Program-made: the position numbers and the translations under genes
Notes under the pieces: model-generated
The model's database searches: none
Seen by the model: the letters and a program-made list of their open reading frames with translations, nothing else
Told to the model about the DNA's origin: nothing
Shown: piece by piece, positions 1 through 8,945 of the stretch
Layout of the letters: each line of letters starts with the position of its first letter
Position numbering within the stretch: the stretch's first letter is position 1
Assembly: GCA_964584125.1 (NCBI GenBank)
Contig: CAZOYP010000002.1
Span: forward strand, 9,928-73,927
DNA: 64,000 nt
Reading direction: 5' to 3'
DNA from: Nitromaritima sp964584125
GTDB lineage: Bacteria > Nitrospinota > Nitrospinia > Nitrospinales > VA-1

Positions 1-92
1 AATATTTTCTCCTGAAGGCTTGGCCTATCAGTTGTCTCATCCAAAATCTGGTCAATTAGCCCTATGATGTGAGGTTGGTCGCCCATGAGCAT
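1..92 (-). CDS. Possible 5' end of an unidentified gene, cut by the window edge
   Basis: Reading leftward from position 92, an ATG opens about 30 stop-free codons that run off the window. A second in-frame ATG lies at 86. The peptide begins MLMGDQPHIIGLIDQ and continues with an acidic, soluble-looking stretch. A weak AGGG-like sequence lies just upstream. The fragment is too short for family assignment, and an open stretch this short can arise by chance. I list it because the next gene is divergent and the region between (93-384) otherwise has no coding content. Confidence 0.35.
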   Translation of the reverse strand, partial: MLMGDQPHIIGLIDQILDETTDRPSLQEKI

Positions 93-384
93 AAATCCCT
101 GTATTTAGGTTGATATTCAAACTCTAATTCTAAATCGAAAAAAAATCACTCGTCAAGTTAATTTGACCACATTAAAGCATTACTTCGTAAAATGTGTGGC
201 GCACAAATGAAAGATTTGTTTCGACTATTTCGCCCTCTGAAGATTTTCTGGTACAATTTCACTTTTAAAAACACTGATTAATACATTTTTGCAGAGGATT
301 AACCAGCTTTTGTGTGCTAAAAGAGCAATTTAAACATATTATGACCTGCTGACAGTAATCGCTATTTTATTTTTTTACCTTTTT
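93..384. other. Intergenic region upstream of the nucleotidyltransferase-like gene
   Basis: This AT-rich stretch lies between the putative edge gene on the minus strand and the plus-strand gene at 385. I see no convincing ORF, RNA gene or strong hairpin. It presumably carries divergent promoters, but no clear -35/-10 pair stands out. Confidence 0.4.
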
Positions 385-1701
385 ATGGACCATATTCGGC
401 CTTCAGCCAAAATCGACAAGTGTATCTTAAGCTTCAGCCACGATCGATATACTTCCCGAAAAAAAGCAAATGCCACTGCTATCGCAAAAGCTGAACGTGA
501 AATTGCATCCAAAAGAAATGGAGTTAGCCATCTAATTCTTCGAGCAGCCGATGACAAAATAGATCATCTAAAATTTCTCTTTCTTATTAACGGTATTCCT
601 GTCATGTGCTACGCACTAGGAAATCTTCTAATTTCCAGCCTTAAAGAAATTGTCATCATAGGCTCAGAAGAAGTCGAACAAGTTACCACTTCTTTTTTAG
701 AAACGGTTGGGACACAGGGTAAAAAAGTTTCGTTTGTTAGAGAAGATCCAAACAATCTAAACCTTTTTAACACTCTGCAATTAGGAAAGAGTAAGTTAAA
801 TCTTGAGCCAAATGAATTGGTTCTTTTCCAGCCAGGTGACCTCCCATTCATGTTCGATATTGAAAAAATTCTGCACGACAACGATATTCAAGATTATAAT
901 TTGATTCTTTGGCTAAACTCTAGACAAATGATGTTCCCTGATTATCAGTTAAATCCAGAAAGTGAATTTGTTCGTCGCAACTATCACTATCGCGCACTTT
1001 GCAAAGAAACGAATGAATTACATGAAGTTAAAGAACCTAATATTTATCCAATTAATCTGTCTGCGGTAGATTCAGATATCATCGACCATCTACATTCAAC
1101 AAGAAAAGATGGAAATATAATTAAGGCTGGCATCAGGAAAGTGCTGTCCATGCCGTCAAGAATATTAAAACTACTTCCCATAATTGCATACCACGCAATG
1201 CACTTTAAATCTGATTTAAAGCAATTTCGCAAAAAAGATAAATATCTATTCGGGATGCACAGAGACAATTTTGATCGTGCGGTTTCTGTTTTGTTGGACA
1301 CGGAATTCACAACCAAATTTCATAACGACCCCGCTTTCGTTTCTGATGTAGACGCCTTAGAAGATTGGGAAGATTTTGAAGCTCTTACTAATTATTCTAA
1401 CCTCAAACTTGGAGAGGATGGTCTAGCACACATTCATCCTTTTGGTGAGGAGTTGCTCTATTTCCGCAAAGAACGGATGCCTGCCTTGAAAACCCAAATA
1501 GATATGTATAATAATTTCCCAACCTACATCAATTCCTTCTACCAGTCTCTTAAAATGGGTAGTGTGCCTTTCCCGAGTGGAAATCGATATATTCCGCATA
1601 AAAATGAGAGCAAACAAAACGGGCATGCTCAAAAAACAAAACATGCTTTTTCTTGGTACTCGAAAAAATGCAGTTCTATAAAAATTGAACGCGTTAGCTA
1701 G
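385..1701 (+). CDS. Nucleotidyltransferase-fold (MobA/NTP-transferase-like) protein
   Basis: The 438-residue protein has, at about residues 45-100, the pattern of a Rossmann-like nucleotidyltransferase start: a hydrophobic strand (VSHLILRAA), a GIPVMCYALGNLL segment like the 'gkPll' region, then a KEIVIIGSEEVEQV strand. The signature loop GxGTRxxP of active sugar-nucleotidyltransferases is not visible, so the substrate is unknown and catalysis is doubtful. Residues 150-440 match nothing I recognise; a lysine- and serine-rich tail closes the protein. The ATG at 385 has no obvious Shine-Dalgarno. A TonB gene follows 17 bases downstream, and two CDP-alcohol transferases with a similar N-terminal layout come next, suggesting one functional group. 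Fold assignment is tentative. Confidence 0.6.
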   Translation: MDHIRPSAKIDKCILSFSHDRYTSRKKANATAIAKAEREIASKRNGVSHLILRAADDKIDHLKFLFLINGIPVMCYALGNLLISSLKEIVIIGSEEVEQVTTSFLETVGTQGKKVSFVREDPNNLNLFNTLQLGKSKLNLEPNELVLFQPGDLPFMFDIEKILHDNDIQDYNLILWLNSRQMMFPDYQLNPESEFVRRNYHYRALCKETNELHEVKEPNIYPINLSAVDSDIIDHLHSTRKDGNIIKAGIRKVLSMPSRILKLLPIIAYHAMHFKSDLKQFRKKDKYLFGMHRDNFDRAVSVLLDTEFTTKFHNDPAFVSDVDALEDWEDFEALTNYSNLKLGEDGLAHIHPFGEELLYFRKERMPALKTQIDMYNNFPTYINSFYQSLKMGSVPFPSGNRYIPHKNESKQNGHAQKTKHAFSWYSKKCSSIKIERVS

Positions 1702-1718
1702 ATGATTTAAATAATTTT

Positions 1719-2624
1719 ATGGCAACCACTGAAATACAAAAATTAAGCCTGTTGGCTCGATTTTTTCAGAAGGAATATTTCTCTTATGGAAGCCGGCTTA
1801 GCCACGCCAAGTTAGATTTATTTATACTCATCGCTTTTCTACTGCACATTTCGGTTGTCACGTTTGACCTCATTGCTCCTTTAAATATTAAAAAGCCACC
1901 ACCACCAATTAAAGTTAAATATGTCGACACCCAAATATCTGAACTTCTTAAACAAAAAAAACCCTCTGTCGATTCCCTAAAAAAAAGTCAAAACAAAAAA
2001 ACCAAGCCACCTAAACTAATAGCGATCGCTAAACCTAAGAGACTCATTAAAAAACAACCTCAAAAACAAAAAAAACACCGCAAAAAACCGGCTGCTTCAA
2101 AAACCCATAGAACTCCGAACATTGTTAAACAATCGAAAGTCCCCGTCGCAAAACGAAAAAAAGAGGCGAACCCAAAAAAATCACCCCCCTCTCCTTCAGT
2201 ATTTTTTAGCCAAAAAAAAACCCTTGCTATGCTTGATGGGTTGCATCCAGAAAAATACGCACTACAAGACCCCCCTATTGAAGAAGGAGAAGGATTAGAC
2301 AGCGATGAACCCATCCCACTCGATACTAAAGAAAAAAAATACGTTTCATATTTTGGACGCATCAAGCAACAAATTCAGCGCGCCTGGATTTATCCCATTC
2401 AGGGAACAAAGAAAAGGTTAAGCGGAGAGGTCACCCTTAGATTTGAAATTTCGAAGGACGGGAACCTTCTTGATCTAAGATTAATAAATAGCTCCGGCGC
2501 AGATGTTCTTGATATTAATGCCATAAAGGCAGTGAAAGAAGCTGCCCCCTATTACCCATTCCCTCAAACAATTTCAAAAAAGAAGCTTTCTATACTTGCA
2601 ACCTTTGTATACAGTGCCAATTAA
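1719..2624 (+). CDS. tonB: TonB family energy-transducing protein
   Basis: This 301-residue protein has the classic TonB order. A short cytoplasmic N-terminus is followed by one membrane anchor (about residues 33-51, LFILIAFLLHISVVTFDL). Then comes a long periplasmic linker very rich in Lys and Pro (about 60-170). The C-terminal TonB domain (about 205-301) includes YFGRIKQQIQRAWIYP, then GEVTLRFEISKDGNLLDLRL and a final AIKAVKEAAPYYPFP segment, all typical of the family. Such proteins pass proton-motive energy from ExbB/ExbD to outer-membrane receptors. Neither ExbB/ExbD nor a receptor is encoded nearby. The linker is unusually lysine-rich. It is probably co-transcribed with the preceding gene. 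Confidence 0.85.
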   Translation: MATTEIQKLSLLARFFQKEYFSYGSRLSHAKLDLFILIAFLLHISVVTFDLIAPLNIKKPPPPIKVKYVDTQISELLKQKKPSVDSLKKSQNKKTKPPKLIAIAKPKRLIKKQPQKQKKHRKKPAASKTHRTPNIVKQSKVPVAKRKKEANPKKSPPSPSVFFSQKKTLAMLDGLHPEKYALQDPPIEEGEGLDSDEPIPLDTKEKKYVSYFGRIKQQIQRAWIYPIQGTKKRLSGEVTLRFEISKDGNLLDLRLINSSGADVLDINAIKAVKEAAPYYPFPQTISKKKLSILATFVYSAN

Positions 2625-2660
2625 CATTAACTAAATGCATAACCGAAACCTTATCTAAAA

Positions 2661-3896
2661 GTGACCCCACCCAAAACCGCGATCATAAGAGTGGCGCCTT
2701 ACAGCCAAAGTATACAATTTTTGTTTCAAAGTAAGATCGCAGGTATTTCACCCTTTAAACGTTTAATTTTTTCTTTACAACGGGCAGGCATCGATAATTT
2801 TATTGTTTTTCAGGAAAATACTCCTCGCGCCAATCAGCATGAAATTGAAAAAGACCTCCAGAATGACTCCCGGTTTAACAGTCATTTAAAATGGAACGTG
2901 TTGGGGAAAAAAATCTTTCAAGGGGACCTAGATTCAATTAATTTACTCAGAGATTTTGAAAAAATTCTCCTTGTAGAAGGTAACCTTGTAACAACCGCCC
3001 AGTTAATAAAAGAATTTATCAGTTCAGCTTGCTCTTTAAATACCGAAACAGTTGCCGGTTTGATTAGTGAATCTAAACATTCAGATGGAATTTACCTACT
3101 TGCTCGTTCTGACGTTGAAGATTACTTGCGGTTTGGTTCCTTTGATAAAGAAATAACAGCCGTCACCCTCACTGGCCCTTGGCTTTACCGCCAACGGATA
3201 AAAAACCTGGAATCTATCCAATTGGTTGAAAAAGAAATACTAAGAGAACATAAAATATACTACCGACAATTCATGGATATCTGGTTTAATTCTTTGTTTT
3301 CAATACCAATATCTTCTTTACTTGTAAAAACATTTTTAACTCCAAATCAAATCACAGTTCTTGGATTATTCATCGGAATGGCATCGGGTGTTTTTTTCGC
3401 CCAAGGAAATTACTGGGGCGGCTTAATTGGGAGCTTGCTACTAGCCGCAACAGCTATTTGGGATTGCTGCGATGGTGACGTAGCTCGTCTTAAATTTATG
3501 GAATCGGAATTCGGGGAAAAACTCGATACTATCTGCGACAATGTTATAAATATTTTCGTATTCACGGGAATTATGTTGGGAGTAGCGCACTCAAATGGAC
3601 TGTCTCAAGCAATAATTCCTTTCCTTTTACTTTCCTTAGGAGGAAGTTGGATTTTTTATCTCATATATTTCCCAAAAGGAGGGAAAGGTTATTTTTTTAA
3701 AAACACTTCTGTTTATAATGTTATCCAGACTTTAGCCAGTAGAAATTTTATTTATGTGATTTTTATTTTTGGTGTGCTGGGCAAGTTGGACTGGTTTTTA
3801 TGGCTTGCTGCCGTCGGATCAAATGTTTTTGCTTTATATATTTATCAAGCAAAAAAGGAACTAATTTGTTCAACTTTTGATAAAACTTTAAAATAA
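2661..3896 (+). CDS. CDP-alcohol phosphatidyltransferase family protein with N-terminal nucleotidyltransferase-like domain (copy 1)
   Basis: The C-terminal half (about residues 200-411) is a multi-pass membrane CDP-alcohol phosphotransferase. It shows the full family signature DG-x2-AR-x8-G-x3-D-x3-D, reading CDGDVARLKFMESEFG then EKLDTICD, so it should bind CDP and metal and transfer a phospho-alcohol. The first 190 residues resemble a nucleotidyltransferase without its GxGTR loop, similar in layout to IPCT-DIPPS inositol-phosphate enzymes but without the catalytic signature. The start is GTG. The gene sits 36 bases after tonB and is followed by a second gene of the same architecture at 4056. 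The alcohol acceptor cannot be deduced; inositol-phosphate-like or other polar head groups are possible. Confidence 0.8.
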   Translation: MTPPKTAIIRVAPYSQSIQFLFQSKIAGISPFKRLIFSLQRAGIDNFIVFQENTPRANQHEIEKDLQNDSRFNSHLKWNVLGKKIFQGDLDSINLLRDFEKILLVEGNLVTTAQLIKEFISSACSLNTETVAGLISESKHSDGIYLLARSDVEDYLRFGSFDKEITAVTLTGPWLYRQRIKNLESIQLVEKEILREHKIYYRQFMDIWFNSLFSIPISSLLVKTFLTPNQITVLGLFIGMASGVFFAQGNYWGGLIGSLLLAATAIWDCCDGDVARLKFMESEFGEKLDTICDNVINIFVFTGIMLGVAHSNGLSQAIIPFLLLSLGGSWIFYLIYFPKGGKGYFFKNTSVYNVIQTLASRNFIYVIFIFGVLGKLDWFLWLAAVGSNVFALYIYQAKKELICSTFDKTLK

Positions 3897-4055
3897 GTTT
3901 TTTAACTTTTAGAACCTCACTCTACTCTAGGAGTTTTTAAACTTTAGTTTCTTTCTTATTTTTAACTACGTTTCATAATCTTAATAAATAAGGCCACATT
4001 TACATTGGTAATATACGCTGATATCCTTACAAAAAAACACTCAGGTCTACCTTAA

Positions 4056-5282
4056 ATGCCTAATCTTGATTTTAATAAACCCGCTCTAACAGTCTTAGAA
4101 ACTGCATGTGCAGTTCTTCCGCTATCTCCCCCTGCTAACAACTGGTCGACCATTGATTGGTATTGGAAAAAAATATGCGGGATCCCATTTTTAATGCGAA
4201 ATATTATCAATATTCAACGAGCCGGGATTAATTTTCTTATTATTTACAGCAAAACCGATGATAAGGCTCTTCATAAAAAACTCTCTCAAGAAAAAAAAAT
4301 TACTCTTGAGTTAATTTTTGAGACTGATATTTCAGAAGTGATTAAAGTAACAAAAGGTAATTCTGTAGTTATTTTAAATAGTGGAGCGCTTCACACAAAG
4401 CAAGAAATAAAGTCTGGTATGGATCTGATAAATAATTCTACAGAGTTGGTTCACCCTGTAAACTCTGAAGCCATAGCCGAAACTCTTATCCAAATAACTC
4501 TTGGAAACGAAGCTCCCTTAACTAAATCACCCGATGACCAAAAATCGCCTGTTAATTTTTTACCAGGGGGGAAAAACTCGCATGTAAACAAGCTAGAAGA
4601 TTTTCTCATTCAACAAGAAAAACTTATACAAGGTAGTGGACTAAGCAATGACAGTTTAATGGATAAATCTGTTACCCGATTTTTTTCCCGACAGCTTACT
4701 AAATTATTTTTAAAAACTCCTCTTAGCCCTAATATGATCACTATTTTAAGCCTTTTTATTGGTTTAATTTCAGCAATATTTTTTTTTCAAGGCTCCTATC
4801 AAGCCAATGTGATGGGAGCTACTCTGCTCTTGCTCTCTGCATGGGTTGATTGCACAGATGGAGAAATTGCTCGGTTAAAGTTTTTGGAGTCTAAAGTTGG
4901 GGCAAGGCTTGATATTATTTGCGATAACCTAGTTCATTTTTCAGTATTTTTCGCTATTGGCATGGGGCTTTACCAAACAAGTGGTAATAATATATTCATA
5001 TTATTTGGATTGCTTGCTGTATTTGGAAGTCTTATTTCCTTTCTTTTTCTTAGTTCATCAATTATAGATAACAAAAAAAATGCTTCTGCTAACACAACTA
5101 ATTTAAAAAAGAAAAAAACGCTGACTGCCAACTTGGCGAACAGAGACTTTATCTATTTTCTTTTTTTCATGTCGTTGGTCGGAAGAGTTGATATTTTTAT
5201 ATGTGTCACTGCTTTTGGTGCAAATATTTTTGCATTCTATCTTAGTTATTTAAAAATCAAATCAACCCTCCATATAAGCTGA
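4056..5282 (+). CDS. CDP-alcohol phosphatidyltransferase family protein with N-terminal nucleotidyltransferase-like domain (copy 2)
   Basis: This 408-residue protein is a diverged tandem paralogue of its upstream neighbour. The N-terminal part keeps the layout GIPFLMRNIINIQRAGINFL, against GISPFKRLIFSLQRAGIDNF in copy 1, again with no GxGTR nucleotidyltransferase loop. The C-terminal membrane part has the intact CDP-alcohol signature CTDGEIARLKFLESKVG then ARLDIICD. Several hydrophobic helices follow, predicting an inner-membrane enzyme. The 159-base spacer from copy 1 could hold its own promoter. It ends only 7 bases from the convergent helicase gene. Two intact active sites suggest two related but distinct acceptors or products; this is inference. 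Confidence 0.8.
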   Translation: MPNLDFNKPALTVLETACAVLPLSPPANNWSTIDWYWKKICGIPFLMRNIINIQRAGINFLIIYSKTDDKALHKKLSQEKKITLELIFETDISEVIKVTKGNSVVILNSGALHTKQEIKSGMDLINNSTELVHPVNSEAIAETLIQITLGNEAPLTKSPDDQKSPVNFLPGGKNSHVNKLEDFLIQQEKLIQGSGLSNDSLMDKSVTRFFSRQLTKLFLKTPLSPNMITILSLFIGLISAIFFFQGSYQANVMGATLLLLSAWVDCTDGEIARLKFLESKVGARLDIICDNLVHFSVFFAIGMGLYQTSGNNIFILFGLLAVFGSLISFLFLSSSIIDNKKNASANTTNLKKKKTLTANLANRDFIYFLFFMSLVGRVDIFICVTAFGANIFAFYLSYLKIKSTLHIS

Positions 5283-5289
5283 GCCTTAC

Positions 5290-7293
5290 CTATTTAAAAT
5301 TAGAAGTTTTATTTTTTAAAGGAAACGTCCGTTTATAATTCAAAAACTCTTTCACTTGATTTAAATCTTCTACTACCTTGCAAGGAGGTAATGAGCTTAA
5401 AAAATGCTTCCCATAGCCTCGATTGACCATTCTTGAATCTAAGATAGAAACAACCCCTGTGTCTGTCCGTTTTCTTATTAGCCGACCAAACCCCTGTTTC
5501 ATTTGAATTATGGCCCGTGGTATTTGATAGTGTAAAAATGGATCTATTGACTGTCTTCGCAAATCTTCTATACGTGCCTCTGTAAGAGGTTCGCTTGGAA
5601 CATCAAATGGGAGCTTTGTAATAATGACGCTCTTAAGAGCATCTCCTGGAACATCCACTCCCTGCCAAAATGAATTGGTTCCGAAAATTACAGCTGGAGT
5701 TTCTTTAAAACGACGAATCATTTGTCCAGTAGGAATTTTTCCTTGCTTAAGAAGAGAGAACTTACCGGACAAATATTTTAGCCGATCAAAGACCTGATCC
5801 ATCAATGCATAACTAGTAAATAGTATAAAAGTTCTTCCTTGGGATATTTCTACTAATTCTCCACAACGCCTTGCCATTGCAGATGCATATTTTTCAATTT
5901 CTTCAGACGGTTCAGGCAGGTCTCCTGAAATATAAAGCAGTGCCTGCTGAGAATAATCAAAGGGGGAGTCTAAAATACTTTGTTCTTGGGGCTCAAACCC
6001 AATCCTCTCTCGAATAAACTCAAAACCTTTTTGCGTCGCCAACGTAGCTGAGGTTAATACTACCCGGTCTATTTTTGAAAAAACCTGCTCTCGTAATTCT
6101 TCCGCTGCATTAACTGGAACTCCCTGAAGAACCACTCGGTTAAACCGTTTTTTCTCTACTATTTCTAACCAGTAAACGTATCCATCGAGATACTGATTAA
6201 GAAAAGCGGGGATCGAATTATTAAACTCCATACAACGGTTTGCTGCGGCTGTGATTTCTAAACGGTCTTCTTCTGATTGCACCATTCCTTCAAAACTTTT
6301 TAAATTCTCGTGCAGTTCTTTCATAGGAAAATAAATAGAGTTGTCAATAGCAATAGGCTTATAAAGTCTAAGAACACGGTCTTTTTTCCCATACTCCTCT
6401 AAAATACGAGTAAAAAAAGTCTCGACTGCTTTTTTGACAACTCCAACTTGGCTTCGTAAGTTAATCACATAATCGTGCTCAATGCGAGAAAGCAACCCCT
6501 TACAAGTACGCAAGTGGTATAGCCTATCTAAAAAGTAATATAAGTAGGAATTAGATATTTCCAGCCCCAGAAATGACGTAGCAGACTCTTCTATATTCTG
6601 CGCTTCATCAAAAATAACCGCATCAAATCTTGGTAACACTGCTCCACGACTGGCGACATTGGCAAAAAATAGATGATGATTAACTATTAGTAAATGTGCC
6701 CCAAACCAACTTTTTCTCTCTTTAAAATAATAGCAGGTACTGTATGTTTCGCAGTTTTTACCAAGGCATAGGTCTTTTTGTCTACCAACATCTTCCCATA
6801 CCGAAGGAAGGGGTTCAAATGGTAAGTCTCCCTTTGTACCATTTGATGTTTTACTTACCCACTCAAAGATGGCCGCCATCTGCTTATCTTCCTCTACAAT
6901 TGTAAAAAGACCTGTTTGACTTGCACGTTTAAGTCTTCTCAAAGAAAGATAGTTTTCATGACCCAAGCAAAGAGCGTATCGAAATGGAATTTTTAATTTT
7001 TTATGTAGGAGAGGAATATCATGATAAAGCAGTTGCTCCTGTAAAGTCTTGGTATAAGTTGAGACCACAACTTTTTTATTATACTTTACAGCCCATAAAA
7101 TTGCTGGAATCAGGTAAGCTAAGGTTTTTCCTGTACCAGTTCCTGCTTCAACAATCAGATGATGTTGATTATCAAAAGTTCTGCCCACAGCCTCCGCCAT
7201 AGAAATTTGTTGAGGCCTGCACTCAAAATCTTTTATAGCACCAGACAAAAAACCATCTTTATTAAGGTATTTCCCTACTTCTTTCTCAATCAT
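5290..7293 (-). CDS. DinG/XPD-family ATP-dependent DNA helicase
   Basis: A 667-residue superfamily 2 helicase of the DinG/YoaA (XPD-like) group. Walker A is EAGTGTGKTLAYLIPA near the N-terminus, after a Q-motif-like RPQQ. An iron-sulphur cluster domain follows, with four cysteines, the last ones in LCLGKNCETYSTCYYF. The DEAH-type box reads VIFDEAQNIE. The C-terminal motor shows SFWQGVDVPGDALKSVII and QGFGRLIRKRTDTG, typical motif V/VI regions. These enzymes unwind 5'-3' and act on R-loops or damaged DNA. The ATG at 7293 is preferred over an upstream in-frame TTG at 7299. The gene converges on the CDP-alcohol transferase gene. Confidence 0.9.
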   Translation of the reverse strand: MIEKEVGKYLNKDGFLSGAIKDFECRPQQISMAEAVGRTFDNQHHLIVEAGTGTGKTLAYLIPAILWAVKYNKKVVVSTYTKTLQEQLLYHDIPLLHKKLKIPFRYALCLGHENYLSLRRLKRASQTGLFTIVEEDKQMAAIFEWVSKTSNGTKGDLPFEPLPSVWEDVGRQKDLCLGKNCETYSTCYYFKERKSWFGAHLLIVNHHLFFANVASRGAVLPRFDAVIFDEAQNIEESATSFLGLEISNSYLYYFLDRLYHLRTCKGLLSRIEHDYVINLRSQVGVVKKAVETFFTRILEEYGKKDRVLRLYKPIAIDNSIYFPMKELHENLKSFEGMVQSEEDRLEITAAANRCMEFNNSIPAFLNQYLDGYVYWLEIVEKKRFNRVVLQGVPVNAAEELREQVFSKIDRVVLTSATLATQKGFEFIRERIGFEPQEQSILDSPFDYSQQALLYISGDLPEPSEEIEKYASAMARRCGELVEISQGRTFILFTSYALMDQVFDRLKYLSGKFSLLKQGKIPTGQMIRRFKETPAVIFGTNSFWQGVDVPGDALKSVIITKLPFDVPSEPLTEARIEDLRRQSIDPFLHYQIPRAIIQMKQGFGRLIRKRTDTGVVSILDSRMVNRGYGKHFLSSLPPCKVVEDLNQVKEFLNYKRTFPLKNKTSNFK

Positions 7294-7364
7294 ATTCAAG
7301 TATGTTATGTGGACAAAACCTTCTGGTAAAGTAATTTTTCAACTTAGGAATAAAATTCATTGGG

Positions 7365-7393
7365 TTGACCTTAAGCATTAAATTTTCTATGCT
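7365..7393 (+). promoter_or_regulatory. Sigma-70-type promoter for the SYLF-domain gene
   Basis: TTGACC (7365-7370) and TATGCT (7388-7393) are separated by exactly 17 bases. The site faces the SYLF gene at 7513, giving an untranslated leader of a little over 100 bases. The match and spacing are good, but it is a sequence call only. Confidence 0.55.
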
Positions 7394-7512
7394 AGGTAAG
7401 GTGTTTTTCACTCCTTTATTTTTGTATTTGATTTACAAATCATTTCTATATGCATAACTCTTGAGTCAACTCAATGAAACAGAAGATAATTTTTTAAATT
7501 TGGAGAGTTTTT

Positions 7513-8199
7513 ATGAGAAAAACCGCCTTGATTATAGTACTTCTTTCTCTTTGTGCTATACCTGCTCAAGCCAAAGAAGACAACGAGCAAACTCTCAAAG
7601 ATTCATTATCTGTGATACATGAAATAATGAACTCTCCCGACCATCAAATTCCGAGCAATCTAATTTCGCAAGCTAAAGCTATTCTCATTTTCCCAACTTT
7701 GGTCAAAGCAGGATTTCTCGTTGGAGCTAGATATGGTGAGGGAGTAGCCTCAATGCGTGCCAGGAAAACTGGTAAATTTGGTCCGCCAACATTTCTTACC
7801 CAAGGTGGATTAAGCATCGGGTTTCAAATTGGGGCCGAAGCAGTTGATCTTGTTCTGTTGGTTATGACGCAACGCGGATTGGAAAGTTTGCTTAAAGATG
7901 AATTAACTTTAGGGGCTGATGCAGCTGTTTCTGCAGGACCTGTTGGTCGCCATGCCGAAGCAGCAACCGATATAGGAATGCGTGGCGAAATATATTCTTA
8001 CTCCAGAAGTAAGGGCGCTTTTGCCGGTGTTTCACTAAAGGGGACCGTAATTAGCACCGATGAAAAAGCGAACTTTTACTATTATGGGCGTTTTTTTAAG
8101 GCGAAAGATATATTAATGAGAGGAAAAGTTAAAAAAATTCCTAATTCTGGACAGCGGTTCATGGAAGGATTAAATTTCTTAGCACCGCCTAAACAATAA
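7513..8199 (+). CDS. Secreted SYLF-domain (Ysc84-type) lipid-binding protein
   Basis: A 228-residue protein with a clean Sec signal peptide (MRKTALIIVLLSLCAIPAQA, cleavage before KE), so it is periplasmic. The mature part is one SYLF/Ysc84 domain: it runs from AKAILIFPTLVKAGFLVGARYGEGV through FLTQGGLSIGFQIGAEAVDLVLLVM and ends with YSYSRSKGAFAGVSLKGTVI. These are family hallmarks. SYLF proteins bind phosphoinositides in eukaryotes; bacterial members are secreted and poorly understood. A strong GGAG ribosome site lies before the ATG, and a good promoter lies at 7365. The gene appears monocistronic. Its occurrence near the CDP-alcohol transferase genes is only a positional observation. Confidence 0.88.
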   Translation: MRKTALIIVLLSLCAIPAQAKEDNEQTLKDSLSVIHEIMNSPDHQIPSNLISQAKAILIFPTLVKAGFLVGARYGEGVASMRARKTGKFGPPTFLTQGGLSIGFQIGAEAVDLVLLVMTQRGLESLLKDELTLGADAAVSAGPVGRHAEAATDIGMRGEIYSYSRSKGAFAGVSLKGTVISTDEKANFYYYGRFFKAKDILMRGKVKKIPNSGQRFMEGLNFLAPPKQ

Positions 8200-8416
8200 A
8201 ATAACTTTAATTTATTACTCTTCCTATTTTTAACTATACTTCAATAGACAATCCATTTTTGAAGTAAAAACTTTAATAACTCAATCCTTTTATATAAACA
8301 TAAATATCAAAAAATAATAAAAAAGTATTTTTAGCACTAATTGAGAGGCCATAAAAATATCAATTGATAACTTAAGTTCAAATATTTAGACCAAAGACCT
8401 AATTATTAAAAAAAGA

Positions 8417-8881
8417 TCAAAATCTAAAACCTAAAGAACTAAACCATAAAAGTCCTAGACCTGCAAATAATACAATTCCATTTAGTTTAACTGCCAAAGA
8501 GTGAACCTTTTTAAATTTAGCCTCAAATAATTCTTTTTCTTCTGCAGAGTTGGCTGATTCTCTAAGAGTTTTCAATTTTTTTGACTTTGGACTCACAACT
8601 AGACCTGCATAAAACCATCCGATTATCATAACAAGCAAAAGGATTTGTTTGGGGCTAAAAATTTGTTGAGTACTGATCATTAATGAAGATAAAGCCATCA
8701 CAGCACAAACATAACCAAAAAAATAATACTTAGGGAAAATGACTCCAACCACTTCTCCTGCTTTTTCGCGTTCCAATAAATTAAAAATTACCGGTGCAGT
8801 AAAAAATGAAAAGAAAATAATACTACCCACCCAACACACCAAACTAAGGATATAAATAAAATGAATGAGATTAATCAACAT
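8417..8881 (-). CDS. DUF4149 (TMEM205-like) integral membrane protein
   Basis: The 154-residue protein has about four hydrophobic helices. It has the family pattern LSLVCWVGSIIFFSFFTAPVIF near the N-terminus, followed by AGEVVGVIFPKYYFFGY, then two central helices and a final helix after a charged loop (about residues 98-125). Proteins of this group have no established biochemical function. The gene is co-directional with pyrF upstream, separated by 64 bases, and may be its operon partner. Downstream (8200-8416) is a non-coding AT-rich gap. Confidence 0.75.
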   Translation of the reverse strand: MLINLIHFIYILSLVCWVGSIIFFSFFTAPVIFNLLEREKAGEVVGVIFPKYYFFGYVCAVMALSSLMISTQQIFSPKQILLLVMIIGWFYAGLVVSPKSKKLKTLRESANSAEEKELFEAKFKKVHSLAVKLNGIVLFAGLGLLWFSSLGFRF

Positions 8882-8945
8882 GTTGGGAACCTATGCAATT
8901 ACAAAATTAATGTCGCGTTGGTTCTGAATCTTTAAAAAAACGCCT

